Source: GMQP-bins7 sp963776565 (GTDB lineage Bacteria > Actinomycetota > Thermoleophilia > Gaiellales > Gaiellaceae). From it: a stretch of 64,000 bases of DNA. Positions 35,789-48,169 of this stretch are shown in pieces. The notes beneath the pieces were generated by a model. It saw nothing but the letters and a program-made list of their open reading frames with translations. It was not told the origin of the DNA and did no database searches. Numbering within the stretch: the stretch's first letter is position 1; each line of letters opens with the position of its first letter. The stretch lies in the NCBI GenBank assembly GCA_963776565.1, contig CAVZNF010000006.1:62001-126000 (forward strand), in the 5' to 3' direction. Position numbers and translations under genes: made by a program.

Positions 35789-38197
35789 ATGGACAGGTAC
35801 GACGCGAGCGCAATCGAGCAGAAGTGGCAACGGGTCTGGGAGGACGCGAAGGCGTTCCACGTCTCGAACGACCCGGTGCAACCCAAGAGCTACGTCCTCG
35901 AGATGCTTCCGTATCCGTCGGGAACCCTCCACGTGGGGCACATGCTCGTCTACACGATCGGGGACGTCGTCACGCGCTTCCGCTCGCGAAACGGCATGCA
36001 CGTGCTGCATCCGCAGGGATTCGACTCCTTCGGGCTGCCGGCCGAGAACGCGGCGATCCGCGACGGCGTCCATCCTCGCGAGAGCACCGAACGGAACATC
36101 GAGCACATCACGCGCTCGATGCGCCGGGTCGGCTGGGCATACGACTGGGACCGCTCGCTCTCGACCCACGACGTCGAGTACTACCGCTGGCAGCAGTGGC
36201 AGTTCCTGCAGTTCTACGAGCGCGGGCTCGCGTACCGGAAGGGCGCGCCCGTCAAGTGGTGTCCGAACGACCAGACCGTGATCGCGAACGAGCAGGTGCT
36301 CGCTGACGGCACGTGCGAGCGCTGCGGCGCGGTGGTCGAGTCGCGCGTCATGGAGCAGTGGTTCTTCCGGATCACCGACTACGCGCAGGTGCTCCTCGAC
36401 GACCTCGAGACCGTGGATTGGCCGGAGTCGATCAAGGCGCGCCAACGGAACTGGATCGGCCGTTCCGAAGGCTCTGAGATCCTCTTCCGGATCGAGGAGC
36501 TCGACGAGGACGTTCCCGTCTTCACGACCCGACCCGACACGCTGTACGGCGCCACGTTCTTCGTCCTCGCGCCCGAGCACGAGCTCGTCGCGCGCATCGA
36601 CTCGGACGAGGTTCGCGACTACGTCCGCCGCGCGTCGGCGAAGAAGACCGCAGAGCGTGCCGCTGCGACCGACGAAGACGGGAGTCGATACGGGGCTCCA
36701 TGCCGTGAACCCCGTGAACGGCGAGCGGCTGCCGGTCTACGTCGCCGACTACGTGCTTATGGACTACGGGACGGGCGCGATCATGGCCGTTCCGGCCCAC
36801 GACCAGCGCGATTTCGACTTCGCGTCGGCGTTCGATCTCCCGATCCGGCACGTCGTCCGCCCTCCTGACGAGGTGGACGAGAGCGGGGCGTACGTCGAGC
36901 ACACGGAGGGCGAGGTGCTCGTCAACTCGGGTGAGTTCGACGGCCTCCCCGCGCCCGAGGGCGGCCGCCGGATCGTCGAGCAGCTCGCGGCCGAAGGTCG
37001 TGGGCGCTTCACGATCAACTTCCGCCTGCGCGACTGGGGCTTCTCTCGCCAGCGCTACTGGGGCTGCCCGATCCCGGTCGTCTACTGCGACGCGTGCGGG
37101 ATCGTCCCCGTCCCCGAGGACGAGCTGCCTCTCGTGCTCCCCGAGGTCGAGGACTACAAGCCGAAGGGCGTTCCGCCGCTCGCGCAGGCGGAGGAGTGGG
37201 TGAACGTGCCGTGTCCGCGCTGCGGCGGGCCGGCGAAGACGCGAGACCGAGACGATGGATACCTTCGTCGACTCGGCCTGGTACTTCCTGCGCTACTGCG
37301 ACGCCCGGAACGACAGCGCACCCTTCGAGCGCGCGGCCGTCGACTACTGGAACCCGGTCGACCTCTACATCGGCGGTGTCGACCACGCGACGATGCACAT
37401 GATCTACGCGCGGTTCTGGGTCAAGGTGCTGAACGATCTCGGCATGCTCGGCTTTCGCGAGCCGTTCGCCCAGTTCTTCTCGAACGGCTGGGTCACGCTC
37501 GGGAACGTGAAGATGTCGAAGCGTGCCGGGAACATCGTCGGGCCTGACGATTTCGTCGAGCGCTATGGCGCCGACGCCTGCCGGCTGAACATCATGTTCC
37601 TCGGTCCCGCCGACCAGGACATGGAGTGGACCGAGCCGAGCGTCGAGGCGATGACGCGGTTCGTCCGCCGGCTGTGGGCCGTGGTGACGGAGGTGATCGA
37701 GAAGGCGCCGATCGGCGACCCGGAGGACGGCGCGCTCGCGCGTAAGGCGCACGCGACGATCGCGAAGGTGACGGACGACATCGGCCGGCGCTTCGCCTTC
37801 AACACCGGGATCGCCGCAGTCATGGAGCTCGTCAACGAGCTCTCACGCGATCGAGCGGGTCGCGATGCGCGCTTCGCGGCCGAGACCGCGGTCTCGCTGA
37901 TCCAGCCGTACGCGCCGCACGTCGCAGAGGAGCTGTGGGAGAGGCTCGGCAACGAGCGCCTGTGGGAGGCGCCATGGCCGGTCGCGGATCCTGCATTGCT
38001 CGAGGTCGACACGGTCGAGGTCGTGATTCAGGTGGACGGGAAGGTCCGAGATCGGCTGCAGGTGCCTCCGGACCTGGGCGAGGACGAGCTCGTCGCGCTT
38101 GCGCGCTCGTCCCAGCGGGTGCGTGCCTACGCTCGACGGTGGCGAGGTGGCGCGGACCGTCGTCGTACCGGGCAAGCTCGTCAACTTCGTGACGTAG
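35789..38197 (+). CDS. leuS: Leucyl-tRNA synthetase, three frameshifts
   Basis: About 802 aa after repair. It is a class Ia synthetase charging tRNA-Leu. The HIGH motif is GTLHVGHML (about residue 50). CPNDQTVIANEQV and CERCG are typical of the zinc region, FTTRPDTLYGATF and DYGTGAIMAVPAHDQRDFDF belong to the CP1 editing domain, and GNVKMSKRAGN is the KMSKS equivalent. The sequence uses three frames, changing near 36670 (before KTGVDTGLHAVNP), near 37245 (before ETMDTFVDSAWYFL) and near 38130 (before LDGGEVARTVVVPGKLVNFV), each equal to one extra base. All catalytic parts are intact, so the gene is surely functional. Confidence 0.93.
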
Positions 38198-38209
38198 GAG
38201 CCATTCCGG

Positions 38210-38228
38210 GCGCGATTTCGCGCTTTCT
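38210..38228 (+). terminator. Weak terminator after leuS
   Basis: GCGCGA and TCGCGC arms with a two-base loop followed by TTTCT, 13 bases after the leuS stop. Confidence 0.4.
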
Positions 38229-38277
38229 CGGCAGAGGCGTTACCCACGCGTGACGGGTTCGTCGCAACGATGGTCGC

Positions 38278-38875
38278 GTGCCGATCGCCGTCTCCCGCTC
38301 GACCGCGCTCGTCGGAGTGTGCTTGGCGCTGGCGGCGCTCGCGCTCCTCGGTCAGCGACTCGCGCACGCCGGGGCGGCGAGCAAGCCAGAAGTCGTCGCC
38401 GCCGAGCTCGAGCCGGTTGCGGAGGCGCCTGCTCGATCCGTCCTCGTCGTTCACGTGGTGGGGGAGGTGCGCCGTCCAGGGCTCTATCGATTGCGCGACG
38501 GCGCGAGGATCGCCGACGCCGTCCATCGCGCCGGTGGTGGCCTTGCGGGACGCCGATCTCGCCGCGGTGAACCTCGCGGCACCGCTGGTCGACGGGATTC
38601 AGGTGTTCGTGCCGAGCCGGGTTGCGGCCGGTGCCGTCCCGCCGGCGGGCGGTGCCAGCTCAGCGGGCGGCGGTGCTGCGGGCGGCCTCGTCAGTCTCTC
38701 GTCAGCGACGGTCGACGAGCTCGACGAGCTGCCTGGCGTCGGCCCGATCACGGCGCAGAAGATCATCGACTACCGAACCGAGCACGGGCCGTTCGCGTCC
38801 GTCGACGACCTCGACGCGGTTCCTGGCATCGGCCCGACCCGGATCGAGCAGCTGCGGGAGCTCGTGACGCCGTGA
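38278..38875 (+). CDS. comEA: Competence protein ComEA (SLBB plus helix-hairpin-helix), one frameshift
   Basis: About 198 aa after repair. An N-terminal membrane anchor (STALVGVCLALAALALLG) is followed by an SLBB domain (VVHVVGEVRRPGLYRLRDGA, ALRDADLAAVNLAAPLVDG) and a C-terminal pair of helix-hairpin-helix motifs (LDELPGVGPITAQKIIDYR, LDAVPGIGPTRIEQLREL) that bind double-stranded DNA at the cell surface. The frame moves by the equivalent of one extra base near 38540, within the SLBB domain. GTG 38278 is a fair start. The stop overlaps comEC as GTGA. Together with comEC it suggests a DNA-uptake route. Confidence 0.88.
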
Positions 38876-41164
38876 GGCGGATCGTCGAGCTCCACTGGCC
38901 CGCGCTGCTCGTCGGCGCGGCTTGCGCCGGGCTCGCGCTCTCGATCTGGGCCTCCGTTCCGATGGCGGTGGCCGGAGCGGTTGCGTTGGCTGCAGTCGTG
39001 GGTGCGCTGATGCTGGGCAGCGGCGCGCGCCTCGTCGCGGTCGGCGTCGCTCTCGCCGCTCTCGGGCTGGCGTGGGGATCGCTGCGGATGGATGCGCTCC
39101 GCGAGAGCGTCCTCGCGGCCGACCTCGGCGAAGCGGGCGTCGCTGAGCTCGTCACGGTCGCCCCGGCACGCCCCTCGCCGTGGTCGACGCGCGTCATCGC
39201 GATGGCGCGCGCGTTCCGTCGCGCGCAGGTACAGGAGCGCGTCCTCCTCATCCTCCCCGTCGGACGCTCGCCGCCGCGAGGCGCAATCCTGGAGGCAACG
39301 GTCCGCGATCGAGGAGCCGCGTGGGCCTGAGGACGGGTTCGACGAGCGCGGCTGGCTCGCGCGCCAGGGCATCCACGTCGTCCTGAAGGCATCGAGCTGG
39401 CGACAGGTCGGCCGACGCGGCGGGATTGCCGGCTTCGGAGATCGCCTTCGCGACCGGGTCGAGCTCGCCGTCGGGCGAGGCGCGACCGGCGTCCGCCGCA
39501 GCATCGTTCTCGGCGTCGTGCTCGGCGAGGACGAAGGGCTGTCGGACGACGTGCAGGACGACTTCCGCGCCTCCGGTCTCTACCACCTGCTCGCCGTCTC
39601 GGGGCAGAACGTCGCGTTCCTCGCCGCGGGCGTCTTCCTGCTCGGCTGGCTCTTCCGACTCTCGAGAGCGCTCCGGGAGCTCGCGACGCTCGGCGTGATC
39701 GTCGCCTACGTGCTTGCCGTCGGCTGGCAGCCGTCGGTGGCCCGCGCCGCGGTCGCCGGAGCTCTCGCCTCGCTGGCGTGGCTCGCCTCTCGCCCGCGCG
39801 ACCGTTGGCACTTCTTCGCCGTCGGCGCGCTCGTGCTGATGGCGTGGATGCCGACGTCGCTCCTGGAGCCCGGCTTCCAGCTGTCGTTCGCCGCCGTCGC
39901 CGCGATCTTCGTCGCCGTTCCGCGCGTCCGGCGCAAGCTCGACGGCCTGCCGCTTCCGCCGGCGATCGCGGAGGCGCTTGCCGTTGCCCTCTCCTGTGGC
40001 CTCGCGACTGCGCCGATCGTCCTCGTCCACTTCGGCCAGGCGCCGGTGTACACGGTGCCGGCGAACGTCCTCGCGTTCCCGGCCGCTCCGCTCGTGCTCG
40101 GGTTCGGGCTGCTGGCCGCGGTGGTCGACCCGGTCTCTCCCTCGGCTGCCGCTGGGCTCTCAGCGCTCGCGGGTTGGGCGGCAGCGTGGCTGGCGCTCGT
40201 CGCTCGGGTCGTCGCCGACTTGCCAGCCGCTCGAATGGACGCCAACGCCGCGCTCGCACTCGCGATCGGCTCGGCTGTGGCGTGGCTCGTCGTTCGACAG
40301 GGACGGCGGCGTCTCTCGTCGCAGCAGCAAGTGGTCGCGGGCATGCTCGCCGCCGGCGCTGCTCTCTTCGCCGCCGCGTGGATCGCCACGGCCACGAACG
40401 CGGCGTGGAACCCACCGGCCGGCTTCCGCGTGACGTTCCTGGACGTCGGGCAAGGAGATTCCGTGCTGCTCGAGACGCGTCGGGCTCGAGTCCTCGTGGA
40501 CGAGGGCCCGCCCGAAGCCGACGTGGCCGGCCAGCTGATCCGCATGGGAATCCACTCGCTCAGCGCCATCGTTCTCACGCACCCGCAGCGCGATCACGTC
40601 GGGGGTGCGGCCGAGGTGATTCGCAGGCTCGCCGTCGCGCAGGTTCTCGAGCCAGGCCTCCAGGTCACAGGGCCGGAAAGCGAGGAGGCTCTGGCAGCCG
40701 CACGCCAGCGCGGCGTCTCGATACGTGTCGTGCGCACGGGCTCGAGCTTCCGCGTGGGTCGCCTGCGTCTCAACGTCCTCTGGCCGGCAGATGCCGGTGC
40801 GCCCGCTGAGGACCCCAACTTCAACGCCGTCGTGCTCGTGGCGTCGTATCTCGCGACCGATGTCTTCCTCAGCGCCGACGCGGAGTCCGACGTCACCGCG
40901 AGGCTCCCGCTTCCGCCGGTGGAGATCATGAAGGTCGCCCACCACGGCTCCGAGGATCCGGGTCTGGCCGACGAGCTCGAGACGCTTCGACCTCGCGTCG
41001 CGGTTATCTCGTGCGGCCGGAACAACGACTACGGACACCCGCGGCCCGAAACGCTCGCCGCCCTTGCCGGGGCGCCGGGTCTCGCGGTCTATCGCACCGA
41101 TCAGGACGGCCGCGTCGTCGTCGAGTCGGACGGCCGGAGCCTCACCGTTCGGACCCAGCGGTAG
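38872..41164 (+). CDS. comEC: DNA uptake channel protein ComEC/Rec2, one frameshift
   Basis: About 763 aa after repair. The N-terminus has three short membrane helices, an OB-like region, the competence domain (GLYHLLAVSGQNVAFLAAG is the family hallmark) with many membrane helices, and a C-terminal metallo-beta-lactamase-like domain (FRVTFLDVGQGDSVLLET, IVLTHPQRDHVGG, MKVAHHGSED). The metal motif reads HPQRDH; its third position is Q where most family members have D or H. The frame moves by the equivalent of one extra base near 39315. GTG 38872 overlaps the comEA stop. Together with ComEA it would pass single-stranded DNA through the membrane. Confidence 0.9.
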
Positions 41165-41167
41165 TGT
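41162..41167 (+). promoter_or_regulatory. Leaderless -10 box of holA, overlapping the comEC stop
   Basis: TAGTGT, seven bases before GTG 41175. The first three bases are the comEC stop codon. Confidence 0.5.
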
Positions 41168-41174
41168 GGGCGCC

Positions 41175-42197
41175 GTGGCCGATGCTCCCGACAAGCCCGT
41201 CTATCTGATCACCGGAAGCGACGGCCCGAAGATCGAAACGGCGCTCACAAGGCTCCGGGGCCACTTCGAGCCCGAGGCGATCGAGTCGGTGAGCGCGCTC
41301 GACACCTCGGGCGAGGCGACGGTCGGTCTGTGCAACGCGGGGAGCCTGTTCGGCGACGCGCGCCTGATCGTGGTCAGGGACGTGGACGGCCACAAGGACG
41401 GCGAAGGACGTCGCAAGGGCGGCTGGAAAGCGGCGGACGTCGACGCGATCGTCGGGTATCTCGGCGCTCCGGCGCCGGCGACCGTGCTCGCGCTCGCTGC
41501 CGAGGAGCTGAAGTCGAGCTCGGCTCTCTGGAAGGCCTGCGCGAAGGCGGGAGAGGTCCTCTCGTTCGACGTCAAGAAGCTGCACGAGTGGGTTGCGGCG
41601 CAGTTCCAGCGGCGTCAGGTGCGCGCCGAGCCCGACGCGGTGACGGCGCTGATCCAGCTCGTCGGCGAACGTCCTGCGGCTCTCGAATCCGAGATCGACA
41701 AGCTCGCGACCTGGGCTGCGGGAGAGCCGATCGGCGAACGTGAGGTCGTGGCGCTCGTCGCGCCGGACGCCGGCATGCCGATCTGGGAGCTCAGCGAAGC
41801 GTGGTCGGCCCACGACGCGGCTCGCGCGCTGGATGTGAGCGAGACGATCTTCGACCGAGATCCGAAGCCGCGGCGCGACGTCGCTCCGCGGCTCTCCGGC
41901 GCGCTCGGAAGCCACGTCGGCAATCTGCGCTCGCTCAAGCGGCTCGCCGCCGAAGGCGTGAAGCCGAAGGAGGCCGCGGAACGATTGAGGCTCCATCCGT
42001 TCAGGGCGCAGAAGCTCGCCGGCCAGGCCGAAGGTTTCTCGGACGAGGATCTCGACGACGCGGTGGTGCGTCTCGCGGAGCTGGACGGCGCGCTGAAGGG
42101 TCAGAGCCGGCTGGCGCCCGATCTGGAGCTCCAGCGGACACTCGTCGATCTCACGCGGCGTCCCGGCGTCGCGCCGGCGAGCGGTCGCGCGGGCTAG
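41175..42197 (+). CDS. holA: DNA polymerase III delta subunit
   Basis: A 340-aa clamp-loader delta subunit. VYLITGSDGPKIETALTRLR at the N-terminus, FGDARLIVVRDVDG, LAAEELKSSSALWKACAKAG, and ALIQLVGERPAALESEIDKLATWA match the HolA family, with the C-terminal helical collar (LHPFRAQKLAGQAEGF). It loads the beta clamp during replication. The start GTG 41175 is supported by a TANNNT box. Position after comEC and opposite rpsT is the common bacterial arrangement. Its TAG stop and the rpsT stop share a CTAG palindrome. Confidence 0.92.
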   Translation: MADAPDKPVYLITGSDGPKIETALTRLRGHFEPEAIESVSALDTSGEATVGLCNAGSLFGDARLIVVRDVDGHKDGEGRRKGGWKAADVDAIVGYLGAPAPATVLALAAEELKSSSALWKACAKAGEVLSFDVKKLHEWVAAQFQRRQVRAEPDAVTALIQLVGERPAALESEIDKLATWAAGEPIGEREVVALVAPDAGMPIWELSEAWSAHDAARALDVSETIFDRDPKPRRDVAPRLSGALGSHVGNLRSLKRLAAEGVKPKEAAERLRLHPFRAQKLAGQAEGFSDEDLDDAVVRLAELDGALKGQSRLAPDLELQRTLVDLTRRPGVAPASGRAG

Positions 42198-42460
42198 GCG
42201 GAAGCGCCGGCGACGAGTCGCGCGGCCCGCGACTTCTTGCGCCCGGCGGTGTTCCGATGCAGCGCTCCACGCGTCGCCGCACGATCGATCGTCCGAACGA
42301 GCTCGCGATGCTCGGCGGCGATACGGTCGGCATCGCCATCTGCGACAGCCGTCTCGAGGCGCTTGCTCAGCGTCTTGATCGTGGAGCGGTAACGCAGGTT
42401 CTCGTTCCGCTCGCGCTCCTGGGTGCGGACGCGCTTGCGCTGTTGCTTGATGTTCGCCAT
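42194..42460 (-). CDS. rpsT: 30S ribosomal protein S20
   Basis: An 88-aa basic helical protein. MANIKQQRKRVRTQERERNE, NLRYRSTIKTLSKRLETAV and AATRGALHRNTAGRKKSRAA are the conserved S20 sequence, binding 16S rRNA at the bottom of the 30S body. The much longer in-frame ORF upstream is antisense to murJ and is rejected. Transcription appears to start about 26 bases upstream, with the RNA opening in a hairpin. It converges on holA with a four-base overlap. Confidence 0.96.
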   Translation of the reverse strand: MANIKQQRKRVRTQERERNENLRYRSTIKTLSKRLETAVADGDADRIAAEHRELVRTIDRAATRGALHRNTAGRKKSRAARLVAGASA

Positions 42461-42470
42461 TCGAGGAAAT

Positions 42471-42498
42471 GCCCGCTCTCGCGGGCCGCGCGATGGTA
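42471..42498 (-). promoter_or_regulatory. rpsT promoter and 5'-terminal leader hairpin
   Basis: TACCAT on the minus strand (42498-42493) predicts a start near 42486, exactly where a 6-bp hairpin GCCCGC-GAGA-GCGGGC (42486-42471) with a GNRA loop begins. Ten bases then lead to ATG 42460. S20 is autoregulated in E. coli; a similar role here is inference. Confidence 0.5.
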
Positions 42499-42537
42499 GC
42501 AGGACCGACTGGGAGAATCGCCTCCGAGACCGCATCG

Positions 42538-44162
42538 ATGGACGCTCCGAACGACACGTCACCTCCGCGCCCCGAGGGCGAGGGCAGCCAACAGCCGCCG
42601 ACTCGCCCGGTCGACCGCCGTCTTCTCCCTCGCGACCGCGATCTCCCGCATCCTCGGGCTCGTCCGCGAGATGGTCAGCGCCTACTTCTTCGGCGTCTCC
42701 GGGCTCATCAATGCGTTCACGGTCGCGATTCAGATCCCGAATCTCGTGCGCGCCCTCGTCGCGGACGCGGCGCTCTCCGGCGCGTTCGTCCCCGTGTTCA
42801 GCGAGCTGCTCGAGAAGGGGGAGCGGAAGCGAGCGTGGCGCGTCGCCTCGACCCTCTTCTGGCTGACGCTCCTCATCCTCGGCGGCCTCACCGCCGTTTT
42901 CATCCTGCTGGCGCCGCTGCTCATGCGGCCGTTCGGCGATCCCGGCGGCGACTACGAGCTCGCTGTCGGTCTCTCGCGCGTTCTCTTCCCGATCGTCGTG
43001 CTGCTCGGGCTCTCCGGGATCGTCGTCGGGATCCTGAACACGTACCACCACTTCGCCGTGCCGGCGCTCGCGCCAGTCGCGTGGAACCTCGTCATCGTCG
43101 TCGGCCTCGTCCTCGGCGTTCCGCGAATCCACGACGAGAGCGCGCAGCTCTATCTCTACGCGGGCGTCGTCGTCCTCGGGACGCTGGTCCAGCTCCTCCT
43201 GCCGATCCCATGGCTGCGGCGTCTGGACGGTCGGCTCACGGTGGTCATCGACTGGCGCGATCCGGCGGTCAAGCGCGTGCTCGTGCTGATGCTGCCCGTG
43301 ACGCTGACGATCGGGCTCATCAACGTCAACTTCCTCGTCGACACGCTCTTTGCGTCGCGTCTGCTCGATCCGGAGCTCGCGCCGGCGGCGATCGACAAGG
43401 CGTTCCGCCTCTACATGCTCCCGCAGGGCGTCTTCGCGGTGGCGGTCACGACCGTGCTCTTCCCGACGCTCGCCCGGTTCGCCGCGCGCGACGACATCGC
43501 CGGCTTGCGGCGAGCGCTCGACGGCGGCCTGCGCCAGATCGCCTTCCTGCTCGTCCCGGCCGGGCTCGTGTCGATCGTGCTGGCGCAGCCGATCGTGCGC
43601 CTCGTCTACCAGCGCGGCGAGTTCACGGCCGAGGACACCGTCATCGTCGCGCAGTGCCTGCAGGCCTTCTCGATCGGGCTGGTCTTCAACGGCTGGATGC
43701 TGATCCTGAACCGCAGCTTCTACGCGGTGCAGACGAACTGGGTTCCGACCGGCATCGCGGTCGGCGCCGTCGCCCTCAACGCCGCGTTCGACACCGTCTT
43801 CTATCGCCTCGGGATCTGGGGCATCCCGCTTGCGACGTCGACCGTCAACGTCGTCGCGGCCACCGTGTTGCTCGTGATGATGCGTCGTCGCGTCGGCCCT
43901 CGAGCACGTCCGTCGCACCCTCGGGGTCGTGGGGCGCATCGCCGTCGCCGCTGCCCTAGCCGCAGGAGCGTCGTACGGAGCGTGGCGCGGGCTCGACTCC
44001 GTGCTCGGCACCGGGCTTCTCGCCCAGCTTCTGGCGCTCGGCGCCGGGTTCGCCGCAGCCGGTCTCGTCTACGTGGCGCTCGGCCGGGCGCTGGGCCTGC
44101 GCGAGCTCGAGGCGTTGCTACTGTTGCGAGCCCGGCGCGACGAACCCTCCGACCCGCGCTGA
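42538..44162 (+). CDS. murJ: Lipid II flippase MurJ (MviN), two frameshifts
   Basis: About 541 aa after repair, a MOP-superfamily polytopic protein that flips lipid II for peptidoglycan synthesis. The start ATG 42538 gives MDAPNDTSPPRPEGEGSQQ, then the frame moves by one base near 42600 into RSTAVFSLATAISRILGLVR, the conserved MurJ N-terminus. About thirteen hydrophobic segments follow, with LVADAALSGAFVPVFSELLE and FRLYMLPQGVFAVAVTTVLF. A second one-base shift near 43900 restores ALEHVRRTLGVVGRIAVAAA and the last two helices. It is divergent from rpsT and eight bases from lepA. Confidence 0.9.
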
Positions 44163-44169
44163 GCCACCT

Positions 44170-45962
<1,793 letters not shown>

Positions 45963-45963
<1 letters not shown>

Positions 45964-47088
45964 TGGGCTCGGTCCGCCATCTCTACGTTCACCTGCCGTT
46001 CTGCGCGCATCGCTGCGGGTACTGCGACTTCGTCACGGTGGTCGGGAGACCGGGGCAGCATGGCGCCTACGTCGATGCATTGCTCACCGAGCTCGAGCAG
46101 GAGCGCCACGTGCTGGCAGACGACGTCGCAACGGTGTTTCTCGGCGGTGGGACGCCGACATTCACGGAGCTCGCCGAGCTCGAGCGGCTGCTCCGGGCCT
46201 TGCCGTCCGCGAGTGAGCTGACGGTCGAGGCGAATCCCGAGACGGTGACGCCCGAAGTGGTGTCGTCGCTGCGTGCCGCGGGTGTGACTCGCGTCTCGCT
46301 CGGCGCCCAATCGTTCAGGCCGCATCTGCTCGAGACCCTCGAGCGGCAGGCGTCCCCGGAGGACGTACGCCGGGCGGTGCACACTCTCCGTGATGCCGGA
46401 TTCGACAACATTTCGCTCGATCTCGTCTACGGCATTCCCGGCCAGAGCTCCTCCGATCTCGAATCCGATCTGACCGAAGCCCTCGCACTGGAACCGGAGC
46501 ACCTGTCGTGTTACGAGCTCGAGGCGAAGCCTGGGACGCGCTTCACGCACGCACATGGCGACGAGCTCGTGCGTCAAGGCGACGCGATGGAGGGCTATTT
46601 CGAGCAGGTCGTCGACACGCTCTGCGCGGCCGGCTACCGCTGGTACGAAACCGCGAACTTCTGCCTCGAGGGTCGTCGTGCGCGCGGGCGCGATCTTCGC
46701 GCGAGGCACAACCTCGGCTACTGGCACGGACACGACTACCTCGGCGTCGGGATCGGAGCCGTCTCCACGCTGGCCGGCATCCGGCGCCGGAACCTTCCAG
46801 GCCTGCCGCGGTACGTCCAGGCGCTCGCGGCCGGCGCCGCGCCGCCGCGCGAGCTCGAGCCGATCGACGCCGCGACGAGTGCTCGAGAGCGCCTGCTGCT
46901 CGGCCTGCGGCTCGACGAGCCGGTCGTCGTCGCGGACGTCGCCGCATGCTCTCGATCGCGACGCGCTGACCCGCCTTGTGGAGCTCGATCTCGTCGAGGT
47001 GACGACGAACGGGCGCGGGGAGGAGCTCCGGCTCACGCGGCGCGGACGGTTCCTGGGCGGCGGCGTCACTGCCGAGCTCATGGTCTGA
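45963..47088 (+). CDS. hemW: Radical SAM haem chaperone HemW, one frameshift
   Basis: About 374 aa after repair. YVHLPFCAHRCGYCDF contains the CxxxCxxC cluster motif, with the extra cysteine-free HemN/HemW spacing. FLGGGTPTFTELAELERLL, GVTRVSLGAQSF and the HemW-type NLGYWHGHDYLGVGIGAVST are diagnostic of the haem chaperone rather than coproporphyrinogen oxidase. The frame moves by the equivalent of one extra base near 46950 and continues as ALDRDALTRLVELDLVE to RGRFLGGGVTAEL. GTG 45963 overlaps the lepA stop. Confidence 0.9.
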
Positions 47089-47118
47089 GCGCGGCGTGTT
47101 TCCAGCAGGATCCGCGGC

Positions 47119-47124
47119 TACCAT
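47119..47124 (+). promoter_or_regulatory. Leaderless -10 box of hrcA
   Basis: TACCAT, nine bases before ATG 47134. No CIRCE operator is recognisable nearby. Confidence 0.45.
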
Positions 47125-47133
47125 CGGACGAGG

Positions 47134-48162
47134 ATGCAGCTGACATCGCGGAAGCGCGAGATCCTGAGGCGGGTCATCGAGGAGTACGTCGCGACGGGCC
47201 AGCCCGTGGGATCACGGTCGCTCGTCGAGCGCTCCGATCTCGGCGTCTCACCCTCGACGGTGCGCGGCGAGCTGGCCGAGCTCGAGACGCTCGGGCTGCT
47301 CACGCACCCGCATACCTCCGCCGGACGAACACCGACGGAGAGCGGCTACCGCGTGTACGCCGACGAGCTCGTCGACACGCTCGAGGGGCGACCCGACGGT
47401 CTGGGCGTCGACCTTCGCTCGATGCGCAACGAGATCGAGCAGGCCCTGCGCACGACGACGGACATGCTCTCGGACGCGACTCGGTTGCTCGCGCTCGTCT
47501 CGGCGCCGTCGCTCGAGACCGCGTCGATCAGGCACATCGAGGTGCTCACGCTGCAGCCGACGAGCGTGATGGTCGTGGTGATCACGTCGACGGGCGGCGT
47601 GACCAAGCAGGTGTTCCGCCTCGAAGAGCCGGTCGATCCCGGCCTCGTCGCGTGGGCCGCCGAGTACCTGGCGGAGCAGCTTGTCGGCCAGCGCCTCGGT
47701 TCCCGCATGGTTCGGCGGCGCCTCGAGGCGCCCGAGCTGGCGCCGCGCGAGCGTGCGTTCCTCGCGCTCATCGGGCAGACGCTCATCCAGGTGCGCGGGG
47801 AGGTCGGCCCCGAGGTCTTCGTCGGAGGGACAGCCGGGCTCATGGAGGGCGCACGAGCTGAGGAGGGGGAGGCGATGATGCGGCTCGTCGAGCTCCTCGA
47901 GCGGCGCGCCGCGGTGCTCGAGCTGGTGAGCGAGGCGCTCGAGCCGCAGCGGCCCGTCGTGCACGTCGGGCCTGCGTTCGGAGGCGCCGAGCTGCACGCC
48001 GTCTCGCTCGTCGGTGCGACGTACGGGATTCGCTCGACACCGCTCGGCGCGGTCGGGCTCGTCGGCCCGCTGCGGATGGACTACGAGAAGGCCATCCGCA
48101 CGGTGCGAGCCGCTGCCTTCGAGCTCTCCCGGTTCGTCGAGGACGTCTACGAAGACGCCTGA
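47134..48162 (+). CDS. hrcA: Heat-inducible transcription repressor HrcA
   Basis: A 342-aa HrcA. The N-terminal winged helix is REILRRVIEEYVATGQPVGS followed by SPSTVRGELAELETLGLL and HTSAGRTPTESGYRVYADEL. The GAF-like dimer domain and C-terminal segment (VSLVGATYGI, GAVGLVGPLRMDYEKAI) follow. HrcA usually represses groE/dnaK through CIRCE; no CIRCE is visible in this upstream region, so autoregulation may be absent or the operator atypical. dnaJ follows after seven bases. Confidence 0.95.
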   Translation: MQLTSRKREILRRVIEEYVATGQPVGSRSLVERSDLGVSPSTVRGELAELETLGLLTHPHTSAGRTPTESGYRVYADELVDTLEGRPDGLGVDLRSMRNEIEQALRTTTDMLSDATRLLALVSAPSLETASIRHIEVLTLQPTSVMVVVITSTGGVTKQVFRLEEPVDPGLVAWAAEYLAEQLVGQRLGSRMVRRRLEAPELAPRERAFLALIGQTLIQVRGEVGPEVFVGGTAGLMEGARAEEGEAMMRLVELLERRAAVLELVSEALEPQRPVVHVGPAFGGAELHAVSLVGATYGIRSTPLGAVGLVGPLRMDYEKAIRTVRAAAFELSRFVEDVYEDA

Positions 48163-48169
48163 TCGACGC

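Noticed and set aside
47089..47133. CIRCE operator upstream of hrcA
   Set aside because: No TTAGCACTC...GAGTGCTAA-like inverted repeat is present in this gap.
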